Below the pieces are notes generated by a model. That model had not been told where the DNA came from and did not search any database. It was given only the letters and a program-made list of their open reading frames with translations. A stretch of 64,000 bases of DNA, taken from Micromonospora olivasterospora. GTDB lineage: Bacteria > Actinomycetota > Actinomycetes > Mycobacteriales > Micromonosporaceae. The DNA lies in NCBI RefSeq assembly GCF_007830265.1, contig NZ_VLKE01000001.1:2728001-2792000 (forward strand). The letters are read 5' to 3'. The translations under genes and the position numbers were made by a program. Shown here in pieces: positions 51,990-62,455 of the stretch. Position 1 is the first letter of the stretch. Each line of letters opens with the position of its first letter.

Positions 51990-52241
51990 ATGTCGGAACC
52001 GAGCAAGGAGAAGGTGGCGCAGCAGGCGGAGGAACGACTCGACCAGATCAGCGAGTCGGTCCGGCAGAGGTTCGACGAGATCACCGAACGACGGTTCAAC
52101 GACAAGATGAGCGACAACCGGTTCGCCGAGAAGATCAAGAATGGCCTCTTCGCCGGCCAGGCCGACCACGGGGCCGACAAGGCGCGAATCGACGCGCGGC
52201 GGCGCCAGGAGCAAGTCCGGCAGGGCGGATCGGCCGCCTGA
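51990..52241 (+). CDS. Small charged helical protein
   Basis: The product is 83 aa: EPSKEKVAQQAEERLDQISESVRQRFDEITERRFNDKMSDNRFAEKIKNGLF and a basic tail. It is almost entirely helical and charged with no Cys. GGGAGA precedes ATG 51990. I recognise no family; antitoxin-like or stress-type roles would be guesses. It lies between the dnaK operon terminator and its own hairpin. Confidence 0.75.
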   Translation: MSEPSKEKVAQQAEERLDQISESVRQRFDEITERRFNDKMSDNRFAEKIKNGLFAGQADHGADKARIDARRRQEQVRQGGSAA

Positions 52242-52263
52242 CGGTCGGTACGCCGACGTGCGG

Positions 52264-52288
52264 GCCGGGACCCACGGGGGGTCCCGGC
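52264..52288 (+). terminator. Terminator of the small helical gene
   Basis: A 10-bp stem (52264-52273 with 52279-52288) with a 5-nt loop. The remaining 310 bp to the SARP start show no gene; frames there are extensions of the SARP frame and have non-coding composition. Confidence 0.65.
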
Positions 52289-52598
52289 TCGTTCGTCGTC
52301 GGGATGCGGGTGAATCGCCGCGCCCGGGCCGGATGACCCACTCCGTATCGCCGACATCGGGGCCTCCGGAGGGCTCGGATATCCCCATGTCGCCGCCATG
52401 GAGTCGCTGACTGTGGGACGGGCCACAGCCAGGGCGCGGACCCACCTCGTACGTCCTTCTTGTCCTGCTGGCCGACTTGCTGGCCTGACAGCCCGGATCA
52501 CACGTCAGCCGGCCCGAATGGTCGAGCCGCCCGGGCGGCCCACTCTGGCAGCATGCCTCCGGCGTGCCGGTTTGCGCGCGACCGGTGGGAGGTGCGAC

Positions 52599-55500
52599 GT
52601 GGACGGAGCGACTGGGCAGCGGATCGGTGCGCTCGGGGTCCGCGTACTCGGACCCGTCGAGGTGCGCGTCGGGAACCTGCCGCTCGATCTCGGCGCCGCC
52701 CAGCTGCGAACGCTGCTCGCCGCCCTGCTGCTCGACCTCAACCGGGTGGTGCCCGCCGCGGCCCTCGTCGACCGGCTGTGGGCCGACAAGCCGGTGGCGA
52801 GCGCCCGGGGCAGCCTCCAGGCGTACGTCTCCCGGCTGCGCCGACTGTTCGACCAGGCCGGCGTACCGGCCGCCGAGGTTCTCGCCACCCGGCCGTCCGG
52901 TTACCTGCTGGCCATACCCGAGGCCGCTGTCGACGTGACCGGCTTCGAGCGGGCCGTACGCGCCGCCCACGAGCTGCGCGCCGCCGGCCGGTTCGCCGAC
53001 GCCCGGCAGACCCTCGACAATGGACTCGCCCTGTGGCGGGGCCCGGCCTACGCCGACATCTCCGTGCCCGCCGTACGCGCGGAGGCGGTGCGCCTGGACG
53101 AGGGGCGCTGGTCCGCCCGGGAGTTGGCGGCCGAACTCGACCTCGCCCTCGGCCGGCATGCGCGGCTCGCCGACGAACTGCTCGCCGCCGTGGCCGGGGC
53201 TCCCCTGCGGGAGCGGCTGCGCGGCGCGCTCATGCTCGCGCTGTACCGGAGCGGCCGGCAGGCCGACGCGCTCGCGGTCTACGTCGAGGGTCGCACGCTG
53301 CTCGCCGACGAGCTCGGCGTCGACCCGGGCCGGGAGTTGCAGCAACTGTACGAACGGATGCTCCGCCAGGACCCGGCACTCGACCTGCCGGTCGCCGCCG
53401 TCACCGCGGCTTCGGTCCCCGTTCCGCGCCCCGCCGCGCCGGCCCGGCAGACCCCCGCAACGCCGGCCAGGGCTTCCGTGGTGGGGCGCGACGAGGAACT
53501 GGCCCGCCTCGACGCCGCGCTCGCCGCCGCCCGGACCGGCGTCACCACCGTGGTGACGCTGACCGGTGAGGCCGGCATCGGCAAGACCCGGTTGGCCGAG
53601 GAGGCCGCGGCACGCGCCGCCGCGGCCGGCGCCCTGGTGGTGTGGGGCCGCTGCTGGGAACACGAGGGCGCGCCGGACCTGTGGCCGTGGACGCAGGCGC
53701 TGCGCGAGATCGTCGAGGACGGCCCGGACGGGCGGGAGCTGCTGTCCGGTCGGGCCGCCCCGGTGGCGCTGCTGCTGCCGGAACCGGACAGCCGCGGCGC
53801 GAGCCTCGACACGACCAGCCCGGCCCAGGCCCGCGCCCAGCTCGTCGACGCCGTCGTGGCGCTGCTCGCCGCAGCGGCCCGCAGCCGGCCGCTGCTCGTC
53901 GTGCTCGAGGATCTGCACTGGGCCGACCAGGAGTCGTTGCACCTGCTCGAACTTGTCGCCGCTCACCTGCGCGACGCGCCCGTCGCCATCGTGGCCACGG
54001 TACGGCTGCCCAACGACGTCACCGAGGACCCGAGCGGGCACCTGCTCGCGGGTCTCGCCCGGATCGGCGCTCACCGGGTCACCCTCCACGGCCTCGGCGT
54101 CGACGACGTACGCACGTACATCACCGAGACCACCGGCCGGCCCGTGTCGCCGGAGGTGGCGAGCGCGGTGGCGGCGCGTACGGACGGCAACCCCTTCTTC
54201 ATCACGCAGGTGGTGCGCCTCGGCGGCCCGGACGCGGTCCTCGACGGCCGCGTCGTGCCCCGGGGAGTCCGGGAGGCGGTGGCCCGGCGATTGCGCCGGG
54301 TCGAGCCGGCGGACCGGGCGGTGCTGGAGGCGGCCGCCGTGGCCGGGCGGGTCTTCGACCTGCCGCTGCTGGAGGCGGTCTCCGGGGTACCCGCGCCGAC
54401 CATCGACGCCGCCGTGGACCGGGCCCTGCGCTCGGGCCTGCTCGGCGAGGAGCAGGCGGCGGTGCCGCGGTTCCGCTTCGCGCACGCGCTGGTCCAGGAG
54501 ACGCTGCTCGCCGAGGTGCCCCGGGCCCGCCGCGCCCGGCTGCACGACCGCGCCGCCGCCGCGATCGAGGCCCGGTACCCGGACAGCCTGCCGGAGCACG
54601 CGGCCGTGCTCGCCCACCACCTGGCCGCCAGCGGCAGCGACCCGCAGCGGTGCGTCGCGTACACGCTGCTTGCCGCCGAGCACGCCCGCGGTCGCTGGGC
54701 CTTCGACGAGGCGGAGCGCCACCTGCGGGCCGCGCTGGACCGGATCGTCCTGGTGCCCGGCCAACCGGGCCGGGAACTGGAGTTGCGGGCCCGGACCGCC
54801 CTCGGTTCCCTGCTCACCCTCTCCCTGGGCTACGACGCGCCGGCCGTCGCCGAGCAGCGCCGCCTCGCGCTCGCGCTCTCCCGCGCGGCGGGCTCGGTGG
54901 ACGACCTGCTCTCGGCGCTCTGGGGAATCTGGGGAACCGCGCTGGTCAGCGGGCGGATCGGGGACGCCGACCTGGCGGTGGCGGAGCTGGACCTGGCCGC
55001 CGCCGAGCGCGACGACGCCATGCTGCGCATCGCCGCGCTGCACGCCAGGGGGCAGGTCCGCTGGCACCAGGGCCGGCTCGCCGAGGCACGGGCGGAACTG
55101 GAGGCGTGCGTGCCGCTCGCCGACCGGCACGCCGCGGCCGTCCGGCTGGACATCTTCCTCCAGCACCCGGCCGCCACGAGCCGGGGCTGGCTCTCCATCG
55201 TGCTGGCGATGCTCGGCCTGCCCGACGAGTCGGCGCGGACGGCCGCGGCGGCCCGCCGCCGCGGCGAGGAGCTGGGTGATCCGTACACGAAGGCGTACCT
55301 GCAGGTGCTGGAGTCCTGGCGGCGGCTGTGGCTCGACGACGCGGCGGGGGCGTTCGACGCCGCGGCCGAGGGCCTCGCGATCTGCCGGGAACGGGGCTTC
55401 GCCCAGCTCGAAGCGTTCTCCCTGGGGCCGCTCGGCTGGGGTCGCGTCCGCGGTGGCGACCCGGCCGGGATCGACGAGATCCGCGCCGCGGTCGAGGTGT

Positions 55501-55817
55501 TCGCCGGCGCCGGCGCGATGTTCAGCCACCTGCTGCTCGGCGTGCTCGGCGAGTTGGAACTGCTCGCCGGCCGCCCCGAGCAGGCGCTGGCCGCGATCGA
55601 CCGGGGCATCGCCGCGTCGGACCGTAACGGCGAGGAGTTCTTCCTGGTCGAGCTGTACCGGCTGCGCGCCCGGACGCTCGAACGGCTGGGCGACCGCGAG
55701 GCGGCGTCGGCGGCGGTGCGGCGCGGGCTGGAGATCGGCCAGCAGCAGGGCGCGGCCCTCTTCGTGGACCGGCTGCGCGGCCCCCGTCCGCTGTACTCGG
55801 TGGACCGGCCCGCCTGA
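52599..55817 (+). CDS. SARP-family regulator with BTAD and AAA ATPase domains (AfsR-like, no LuxR end)
   Basis: The product is 1072 aa from GTG 52599 (GGGAGG 7 nt upstream). Residues about 10-95 are the OmpR-type DNA-binding domain (VRVLGPVEVRVGNLPLDLGAAQLRTLLAALLL, PVASARGSLQAYVSRLRRLF). BTAD follows to about 250 (ALVLYREGRT-like region AVYVEGRTLLADELGVDPG). The AAA module starts about 293 with Walker A TGEAGIGKTRLAEE and Walker B LLVVLEDLHWAD. The last 500 residues are TPR-like helices. Such proteins activate secondary-metabolite or secretion genes. The only nearby target is the giant secreted gene 102 bp downstream, same strand. Confidence 0.92.
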   Translation: MDGATGQRIGALGVRVLGPVEVRVGNLPLDLGAAQLRTLLAALLLDLNRVVPAAALVDRLWADKPVASARGSLQAYVSRLRRLFDQAGVPAAEVLATRPSGYLLAIPEAAVDVTGFERAVRAAHELRAAGRFADARQTLDNGLALWRGPAYADISVPAVRAEAVRLDEGRWSARELAAELDLALGRHARLADELLAAVAGAPLRERLRGALMLALYRSGRQADALAVYVEGRTLLADELGVDPGRELQQLYERMLRQDPALDLPVAAVTAASVPVPRPAAPARQTPATPARASVVGRDEELARLDAALAAARTGVTTVVTLTGEAGIGKTRLAEEAAARAAAAGALVVWGRCWEHEGAPDLWPWTQALREIVEDGPDGRELLSGRAAPVALLLPEPDSRGASLDTTSPAQARAQLVDAVVALLAAAARSRPLLVVLEDLHWADQESLHLLELVAAHLRDAPVAIVATVRLPNDVTEDPSGHLLAGLARIGAHRVTLHGLGVDDVRTYITETTGRPVSPEVASAVAARTDGNPFFITQVVRLGGPDAVLDGRVVPRGVREAVARRLRRVEPADRAVLEAAAVAGRVFDLPLLEAVSGVPAPTIDAAVDRALRSGLLGEEQAAVPRFRFAHALVQETLLAEVPRARRARLHDRAAAAIEARYPDSLPEHAAVLAHHLAASGSDPQRCVAYTLLAAEHARGRWAFDEAERHLRAALDRIVLVPGQPGRELELRARTALGSLLTLSLGYDAPAVAEQRRLALALSRAAGSVDDLLSALWGIWGTALVSGRIGDADLAVAELDLAAAERDDAMLRIAALHARGQVRWHQGRLAEARAELEACVPLADRHAAAVRLDIFLQHPAATSRGWLSIVLAMLGLPDESARTAAAARRRGEELGDPYTKAYLQVLESWRRLWLDDAAGAFDAAAEGLAICRERGFAQLEAFSLGPLGWGRVRGGDPAGIDEIRAAVEVFAGAGAMFSHLLLGVLGELELLAGRPEQALAAIDRGIAASDRNGEEFFLVELYRLRARTLERLGDREAASAAVRRGLEIGQQQGAALFVDRLRGPRPLYSVDRPA

Positions 55818-55919
55818 GGGCACGGCGAGACGCATGGTTCGGCGCTAGCGCCGCGCAAGCGTGCCGCAAGCGCCGGCTGACAGGGTCCGCATGTTGCCTC
55901 ACCATGCCCGGAGACCCGC

Positions 55920-58900
55920 ATGCCCATCACCCTGTCCGCCCGCCGACGCCTCGCCGCGCTACTCGCCGGCGTGGTGGCCGCGCCCCTGCTCGGGGTGGTC
56001 GCGGCGCCGCCACAAGCGGTCGCCGCCCCCACCACCCCCACCGTCACGATCGTCGACCTCGGCGTCATGGGGCGGCTCAACGACGTCAGCACGGCCGTCG
56101 GCGAGCTGAACGACGCCGGGCTCGTCGCCGCCGGCCGGTGGATCGAGGGCGTCGACTCGCACACCAGCGCCCTGCTGCTCCAGGCCGGAAAGCCCGCCGT
56201 CGACCTGCATCCCCTCATTCCCGGCGCCGGTGGCAGCACCACCCGGGACGTGAACGACGCCGGCGACGCGGTCGGCTTCTGGACCGGCTCCGGCGAGAGC
56301 GCGGGCTCGTTCCTCTACCGCGACGGCGCGGTCACCAGGCTCGACCTGCTGAGCGCGGAGGCGATCAGCGACACCGGCTTCGTCGCCGGTGGCGACTGGG
56401 TCCGGGACCCGCAGGGCAAGGTGCTGCGCCTGGGCAGCCTCGGCGGCGGGCAGACCCACGCCGACGGGGTCAACGACGAGGGTGTGGTCGTCGGCGTCTC
56501 CGACACCGACCCGGCGCCGGACGTGCTGTCGCCCCGCGCCTTCCGCACCAGGCCCGGCAAGTCGATCTCGGCCGACGACGCCCTGGGCTCCCCGCTCGGT
56601 GGGCGCTCGCAGGCCTTCGACGTCAACGACGCCGGTCAGGTCGCCGGCTGGGGCGGCGAGCCCGGCAGTGGCGGCCACCAGCCGGTCGTCTGGCAGGCCA
56701 ACGGCCTTCCGGTCCTCTACCGCACCAGCTACGGCGGGGAGGTCAACGCGCTCAACGAGGCCGGTTCCGGCGTCGGCGCGATCCGGATGCAGAACCTCAC
56801 GTACGACCACGCGGCGCTGTTCCAGGACGGCGCGGTCACCGACCTCAACACCCTGCTGCCCGAGGGAAGCGACTGGGAACTCGTGGCGGCCACCGGCATC
56901 AACGACGCCGGGCAGATCAGCGGCTACGGCCGCCGCAACGGCGACTGGGCCCGGCACGCGTTCGTCATGACCCTGGGCGAGGGGCCGGTGCTCGACAGCG
57001 TTCGCGTCGAGCACCAGGAGTACCCGAGCGGCACGTGGGTGGACGCCACCCGCAACGGCACCACCGACGGCAACACGGTCCGGGTGACCGTTCGGTTCAC
57101 CAACCGCAGCAAGCTGGCCAGCATCACCGCCATCGAGCTGGTCGACGCCGAGACCGGCGAGGTGGTGGAGAACGGCAAGCGGCTCGACGTCCTCGACCCG
57201 GGGGAGAGCCTGACCCGCCAGTTCCGCTGGGACACCGTGGGCCTGGCGTGGAACCGGGACGGCAGCGCCCACCCCGACCCGCGGCGCCTGATCGTCCGGC
57301 TGCGCGTGTCGGACCGGGTCCGCGACGCCAGGGAGATCCCGCTGCTGGTGAAGCCTCGGCCGGTGATCCTGGTCCACGGCTACAAGAGCAACGCCACGTC
57401 GTCGTGGGGCAAGTACCAGCCGTTCCTCGAATCGGCGCACCCGCTGCTGCACGGCTGGGCGGTCGGCGACAACCAGGAGGTGGGGGTGCTCCGGACCGGC
57501 TCGCTGGACGCGCCGTTCGAGCGTACGAACACGATCTCGGAGAACGCGCGGCAGGAGGCGGCGTACATCGAGGGCGTCCGGGCGCGGACCGACGCCTGGC
57601 ACGTCGACGTCGTCGCCCACTCGATGGGCGGCCTGATCTCCCGCTGGTACGTGCAGGAGCTGATGCCGGAGTCGAAGGACGCCCGCCCGGTGGTCAACCG
57701 GCTGATCATGATGGGTACGCCCAACATGGGCTCGCCCTGCGCGGACCTGGTCCTGGACACCGCGGCGATCGCCGGTGAGGAAGCCCCGCTGATGCCCGCC
57801 ACCCAGCAGCTCAGCACCGCCTACGTGGCGACCTCGTTCAACCCGAACATCACCGACCGGCGCGGCGTGACCTTCTCCAACATGGTCGGGGTGGGGCACG
57901 TGGTGCCGTGCTACTTCCACGGGGTGGGCGACGGCGTCGTCACCCGGGACAGCGCCCGGTACGTCTTCGAGGACGTGCCGGAGTCCGACACGTTCCACAC
58001 CTCGATGACCGAGGAGCTCTCCGACTTCACCTCGTACGTCCTGCCCCGCCTGGCCCGCGATCCCCGGCAGAACGACACCCCGGACCGCACCAATCTCGTA
58101 TCCGGGGAGGAGCGGGCCCCGATCGTGGCCCCGCAGGGTATCGGCGCCGCCGTTCCGGCCGTCCCGGCCGGCGCGACGGTCGACGTACCGCTCGACGTGC
58201 CCACCGGCGAGCAGGCCGGCGTGGTCGCCATGGCGCCGCCGTCGGTCGGCCTCACCCTGCTCGACTCCTCCGGTGCCGAGCGCGGCAGCGCCCCGGCGGC
58301 TGCCGACGCCGACCAGCCCTTCCGCGGCCTCGTCGTCGACGATCCCGCCGCCGGTCGCTGGACGCTCCGGCTGACGAACACGGGCACCGGCGAGGCCCGG
58401 GTGCCGCTGAGCGCCTGGATCGCGGGCAACCCGCTCACCGTCGAGGTGACGGCGGCTCAGGTCGCCCCGGACGGCACCGTGCGGGTGTCCGCCCGGCTCG
58501 ACGACGACGGCACGGCCGTGCCGGGGGCCGACGTCGACGCGGTGGTGCTCGGTGAGCGGGGCGACCGCGCCGAGCTGGCCCTGCACGACGACGGCGGCCA
58601 CGACGACGGCGCCGCCGGTGACGGGGTGTACGCCGGCACGACCGTGCTGGGCGCCGGCGCGCACTCGGTCGTCGTCACGGCGAGGTCCGACCGGGGCACC
58701 CGGGTGGGCCGTACCGCCGTGGAGGTCGAGCCGGTCGACACGGGCTCGTACACCCTGTCGGCCGAGGCGGGGCCCGGCGGTCAGGTGACCGTCGAGCCGC
58801 GGCAGGACGCGTACCCGGCCGGCACGGAGGTGACCCTGCACGCCGCGCCGAAGCCCGGCTTCCTGCTCCAGGGCTGGACCGTGGACGGCAAGCCCGCGGG

Positions 58901-61900
58901 CGCGACCCGGGACCTGAAGGTGAAGATGGACCGGGACCACGCGGTGGTCGCCCGCTTCCTGACCTACGCCATCACCGACCTGGGCAGCCTCTCCCCGGAT
59001 CCGCAGGACTCGGTCGAGGGCGTCGCGCTCAACGACAGGGGCCAGGTCGTCGGCCGGACGATCGTGGTACGCCGGGACGGCAGCAAGACCGCCCGCGCCT
59101 TCCTCTGGGAGGACGGGACGATGCGCAACCTCGGCACCCTGCCCTGCACCACCAGCACCGGCGCGGACGGGCAGTGCGTCAGCTTCGCCGGCGACATCAA
59201 CAACGACGGCGTCGTGGTCGGCACCAGCGAGGAGGTCGACCGCGGCAGCGACCACAAGGGCGGCTGGCACGCCTTCCGCTGGGCGGACGGCCGGATGACC
59301 GCGCTGCCCGCCATGCCGGACGCGGTCGGCGACGGCTTCGCCAGCGCGTACGGCGTCAACGACGACGGTGAGATCGTCGGGTACTCGATGGAGCAGGACC
59401 CCGACTGGGACTACCGGTGGTGGGCGGTCCGCTGGAACGCCTCGGGCGAGCGGGTGGACGCCACCCAGGACATCGCCTTCGAGACCGCCCCGACCAGGGC
59501 CGGCATCAACGCCTCCGGGGCGGTGGTCGGGCACGAGTACGTGCCGGACGGCTGGCGGGCGGCTGTCTGGGCCGACGGCGAGGTCAGCCCCGTCGCCGTC
59601 CCGACCGCCTGCACGAACGGCAGCCGGGCGCACGACATCGCCGACGACGGCACCGTGGTCGGGGAGTTCTGCACCCTGGAGGTCTTCGGCCAGAAGAACG
59701 CCTTCGTCTCGCGGAACGGCAGGACCACCGACCTCGGGCGCGGCATCGCGTACGCGGTGAACGAGTCCGGCCTGGTGGTCGGCACGGGGCAGACCCTGTC
59801 GTGGGACTCGACCGGCCGGGCCGTGCTCTGGCAGGACGGCGTCAAGTACGAGCTGGCCAGCCTGGCCGGCGGCGCCTGCCAGGGCGAGGGCGAGGAGGTC
59901 TACAGCTCGCCCTGCGTGGGGCTGACCTCGGCCGTCGACGTCAACGAGCGCGGACAGATCCTGGTGAACGGATCGGTGACCACCCGCAAGCCCGGTGATC
60001 CGAAGACGGTGCTGCGGGTGGCTCGGCCCCTGCTGCTGACGCCGGTCACGGCGACCGCCGACCTCGACGTCGAGCAGGCCGTCTCGGCGACCGCCACCGC
60101 CCCGGGCGCCCCGGTCACGTGGACGACCACCGTGACGAACGCCGGGCCCGACACCGCCACGGCCGTGCACCTGGAGACGCTCCTGCCCGACGGGGTCACC
60201 GTCACCGGTTGCACCGTGAGTACCGGGGAGGCCTGCGACGCCGACGCCACCCTGCGCTCGGTGGTCCTGCCCGAGCTGGCAAACGGCGAGTCGGTGACCC
60301 TCACGGTGCGCGGAACGGTGACGGCCGGGCCGGGCGCCACGCTGACCGCGACGGCCCGGGCCTGGTCCCGACCGGTGCCGGACCTGAGCCGCGACAACGA
60401 CTCCGCGACCGCCACGACGACCGTGGTCCAGTTGCTCGACAAGACCGCGCTGAAGTTCTGGGACCAGCGGCTGGGCTCCACCAGCAGCCCGTCCACGGTC
60501 ACGCTGACCAACCGGACCAGCGTGCCGCTGCCGGTGACCGGGGTGTCCGCGACGGGCGACTTCGCCGCGTCGACCGGCTGCCCCGCCGTCCTGGCGCCCG
60601 GAGCGTCGTGCCCGGTGCAGGTGATGTTCACGCCGACCACGCTGGGGACGCGGACCGGCACCGTGAAGATCACCACGGAGGTGGGCACGCTGACCGTGGC
60701 GGTCGACGGCAACGGCATCGCCGCGAACGCCCGGCCCGTCGTGACGAGCCCCGCCCCGGTGACCGTGCCGGAGGGCTCCGAGGTCGTCCTCACGGTGCCG
60801 TTCACCGACGCGGACACCGCGGACACCCACACCGCGCAGGTGGTCTGGCCCCGCCAGCCGATGCCGGGACCGGTCCCCGCGAAGGTGGTCGAGCGGGACG
60901 GCAGCGGCACGGTGACGGCGACCTGGACGTACACCGACAACTTCTCGGACACGGCGGCCGTGATCGTGACGGACAGCAAGGGTGAGGTGGGCTTCGCCCC
61001 GGCGCCGTTCACCGTGGTGAACGTCGCGCCGACCGTCTCGGCCGGGCCGGACGCGACCCTGGAGCCGGGCGGCACGCTGACCCGGAACGGCTCGGTCACC
61101 GACCCGAGTGCGGTGGACGCCGTGACCGCGACGGTGGACTACGGCGACGGCACCGGCGCGCAGCCGTTGCCGCTCGGTGCGGACCGCGCCTTCGCGCTCT
61201 CGCACGGCTACGCCGCCGCCGGCACGTACACCGTGACCGTGACCGCCCGTGACGACGACGGCGGGGTCGGCACGGCGCGCTTCACCGTCACCGTCCGGGC
61301 CCGCAACGAGGCGCCCCACCTGGAGTGGATGCCGCCGGCCGCCACGCCGGCCGAGGGCGAGCCGCTGTCGATGCCGGGCTCGGTCACCGACCCGGACGGC
61401 GACCCCGTGACCGTGACGGTGGACTACGGCGACGGTACGGATCCGGGGCCGGTCGAGGTGCGGGACGGCCGGTTCGTCCTCGACCACACCTACGCCGAGG
61501 ACGGCGAGCACATCGTCACGCTGCGCGCGGACGACGGCCGCGGGGGCACGGACAGCGGCACCGTCCGGGTCGTCGTGCTCAACGCCGCGCCGCGGGTACG
61601 CATCGACGCGCCCACCTCGGGCCTGGTCGTGCCCGTCGGCACGGAGGTGCGGCTGGCCGGGTCCTTCACCGACGCCGGCCGGAAGGACACCCACACGGCG
61701 CGGTGGCTGGTGGACGGCGCGGCGGTGCCGGGCGTGGTCGACGAGCGGGACGGGTCGGGCACGGTGACGGCCATTCGGAGGTTCACGGAGCCGGGGGTGT
61801 ATCCGCTGCAACTGACCGTAACCGACGACGAGGGCGGCAGCGGGAGCACGGTCGACGTGGGGGACGCCGAGGCGTACGTGGTCGTGTACGACCCGGACGG

Positions 61901-62300
61901 CGGCTTCGTGACCGGCGGTGTCCGCCTGACCGTGGGCGACCAGAAGGCGTCCCTGGGCTTCGTCGCCCGGTACGCGAAGGACGCGACCACGCCCGGCGGG
62001 GAGACGCAGCTGGCGGTGCGGGCCGCCGGGCTGGACCTGCACAGCACCAGCTACGAGTGGCTGACCGTCGGGTCGGGCCGGGCGCAGTACCGGGGCGCCG
62101 GAACGCTCGGCGGGCGCAGCGGCTACGCCTTCCTGGTCAGCGTGGTCGACGGCGCGGTGGTCGGCGGCCCGGACCGGATCCGGGTGAGGGTGTGGGAGGT
62201 CGCCACCGGGACCGTCGTGTACGACACCCAACCCGGTGCCCCGCTGACCGCGGATCCGACCACCGCGATCGACGGCGGGAACCTGGTCGTGCACCCGTAG
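55920..62300 (+). CDS. 2126-aa secreted lipase/esterase between two HAF beta-propellers, with multiple Ig/PKD domains
   Basis: A signal peptide ends near residue 36. HAF repeats (VNDAGQVAGWGG style) form a first propeller (about 40-345). A linker beta domain precedes an alpha/beta hydrolase (about 480-710) with oxyanion VHGY (H486), nucleophile AHSMGG (S568), candidate acid GVGDGVV and His in FHTSM (H693). A choice-of-anchor-like domain and an InlB-repeat-like unit (about 930-1010) follow, then a second HAF propeller (about 1015-1370), DUF11 (about 1375-1500), an ASH-type domain (about 1505-1605), Ig/cadherin-like and PKD repeats (about 1605-1965) and a C-terminal beta domain. It is extracellular, likely acting on lipids or polyester. 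The lipase call is strong; the arrangement is unusual. Confidence 0.88.
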   Translation: MPITLSARRRLAALLAGVVAAPLLGVVAAPPQAVAAPTTPTVTIVDLGVMGRLNDVSTAVGELNDAGLVAAGRWIEGVDSHTSALLLQAGKPAVDLHPLIPGAGGSTTRDVNDAGDAVGFWTGSGESAGSFLYRDGAVTRLDLLSAEAISDTGFVAGGDWVRDPQGKVLRLGSLGGGQTHADGVNDEGVVVGVSDTDPAPDVLSPRAFRTRPGKSISADDALGSPLGGRSQAFDVNDAGQVAGWGGEPGSGGHQPVVWQANGLPVLYRTSYGGEVNALNEAGSGVGAIRMQNLTYDHAALFQDGAVTDLNTLLPEGSDWELVAATGINDAGQISGYGRRNGDWARHAFVMTLGEGPVLDSVRVEHQEYPSGTWVDATRNGTTDGNTVRVTVRFTNRSKLASITAIELVDAETGEVVENGKRLDVLDPGESLTRQFRWDTVGLAWNRDGSAHPDPRRLIVRLRVSDRVRDAREIPLLVKPRPVILVHGYKSNATSSWGKYQPFLESAHPLLHGWAVGDNQEVGVLRTGSLDAPFERTNTISENARQEAAYIEGVRARTDAWHVDVVAHSMGGLISRWYVQELMPESKDARPVVNRLIMMGTPNMGSPCADLVLDTAAIAGEEAPLMPATQQLSTAYVATSFNPNITDRRGVTFSNMVGVGHVVPCYFHGVGDGVVTRDSARYVFEDVPESDTFHTSMTEELSDFTSYVLPRLARDPRQNDTPDRTNLVSGEERAPIVAPQGIGAAVPAVPAGATVDVPLDVPTGEQAGVVAMAPPSVGLTLLDSSGAERGSAPAAADADQPFRGLVVDDPAAGRWTLRLTNTGTGEARVPLSAWIAGNPLTVEVTAAQVAPDGTVRVSARLDDDGTAVPGADVDAVVLGERGDRAELALHDDGGHDDGAAGDGVYAGTTVLGAGAHSVVVTARSDRGTRVGRTAVEVEPVDTGSYTLSAEAGPGGQVTVEPRQDAYPAGTEVTLHAAPKPGFLLQGWTVDGKPAGATRDLKVKMDRDHAVVARFLTYAITDLGSLSPDPQDSVEGVALNDRGQVVGRTIVVRRDGSKTARAFLWEDGTMRNLGTLPCTTSTGADGQCVSFAGDINNDGVVVGTSEEVDRGSDHKGGWHAFRWADGRMTALPAMPDAVGDGFASAYGVNDDGEIVGYSMEQDPDWDYRWWAVRWNASGERVDATQDIAFETAPTRAGINASGAVVGHEYVPDGWRAAVWADGEVSPVAVPTACTNGSRAHDIADDGTVVGEFCTLEVFGQKNAFVSRNGRTTDLGRGIAYAVNESGLVVGTGQTLSWDSTGRAVLWQDGVKYELASLAGGACQGEGEEVYSSPCVGLTSAVDVNERGQILVNGSVTTRKPGDPKTVLRVARPLLLTPVTATADLDVEQAVSATATAPGAPVTWTTTVTNAGPDTATAVHLETLLPDGVTVTGCTVSTGEACDADATLRSVVLPELANGESVTLTVRGTVTAGPGATLTATARAWSRPVPDLSRDNDSATATTTVVQLLDKTALKFWDQRLGSTSSPSTVTLTNRTSVPLPVTGVSATGDFAASTGCPAVLAPGASCPVQVMFTPTTLGTRTGTVKITTEVGTLTVAVDGNGIAANARPVVTSPAPVTVPEGSEVVLTVPFTDADTADTHTAQVVWPRQPMPGPVPAKVVERDGSGTVTATWTYTDNFSDTAAVIVTDSKGEVGFAPAPFTVVNVAPTVSAGPDATLEPGGTLTRNGSVTDPSAVDAVTATVDYGDGTGAQPLPLGADRAFALSHGYAAAGTYTVTVTARDDDGGVGTARFTVTVRARNEAPHLEWMPPAATPAEGEPLSMPGSVTDPDGDPVTVTVDYGDGTDPGPVEVRDGRFVLDHTYAEDGEHIVTLRADDGRGGTDSGTVRVVVLNAAPRVRIDAPTSGLVVPVGTEVRLAGSFTDAGRKDTHTARWLVDGAAVPGVVDERDGSGTVTAIRRFTEPGVYPLQLTVTDDEGGSGSTVDVGDAEAYVVVYDPDGGFVTGGVRLTVGDQKASLGFVARYAKDATTPGGETQLAVRAAGLDLHSTSYEWLTVGSGRAQYRGAGTLGGRSGYAFLVSVVDGAVVGGPDRIRVRVWEVATGTVVYDTQPGAPLTADPTTAIDGGNLVVHP

Positions 62301-62314
62301 CGGGGTGTGCGACG

Positions 62315-62355
62315 GACTGGCGGGGCGCACCGGAGGGGGGTGCGCCCCGCCAGTC
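62315..62355 (+). terminator. Terminator of the giant secreted gene
   Basis: A perfect 17-bp stem (62315-62331 with 62339-62355), 7-nt loop, followed by GTTACGT. Confidence 0.9.
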
Positions 62356-62455
62356 GTTACGTACTAGGCGTGTGGTTGACCGGTGCGGACATGGCCAGGG
62401 CACAGGCCAGTGGCAAGCCGACCCGGACCGGTGTCCCGGACTGTAAGCAGCGAAA

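Noticed and set aside
55959..62330. 2123-codon frame antisense to the giant secreted gene
   Set aside because: It is a shadow produced by GC-rich third positions; the product is Arg/Gly/Ala/Val low-complexity without motifs, whereas the plus frame has clear domains.
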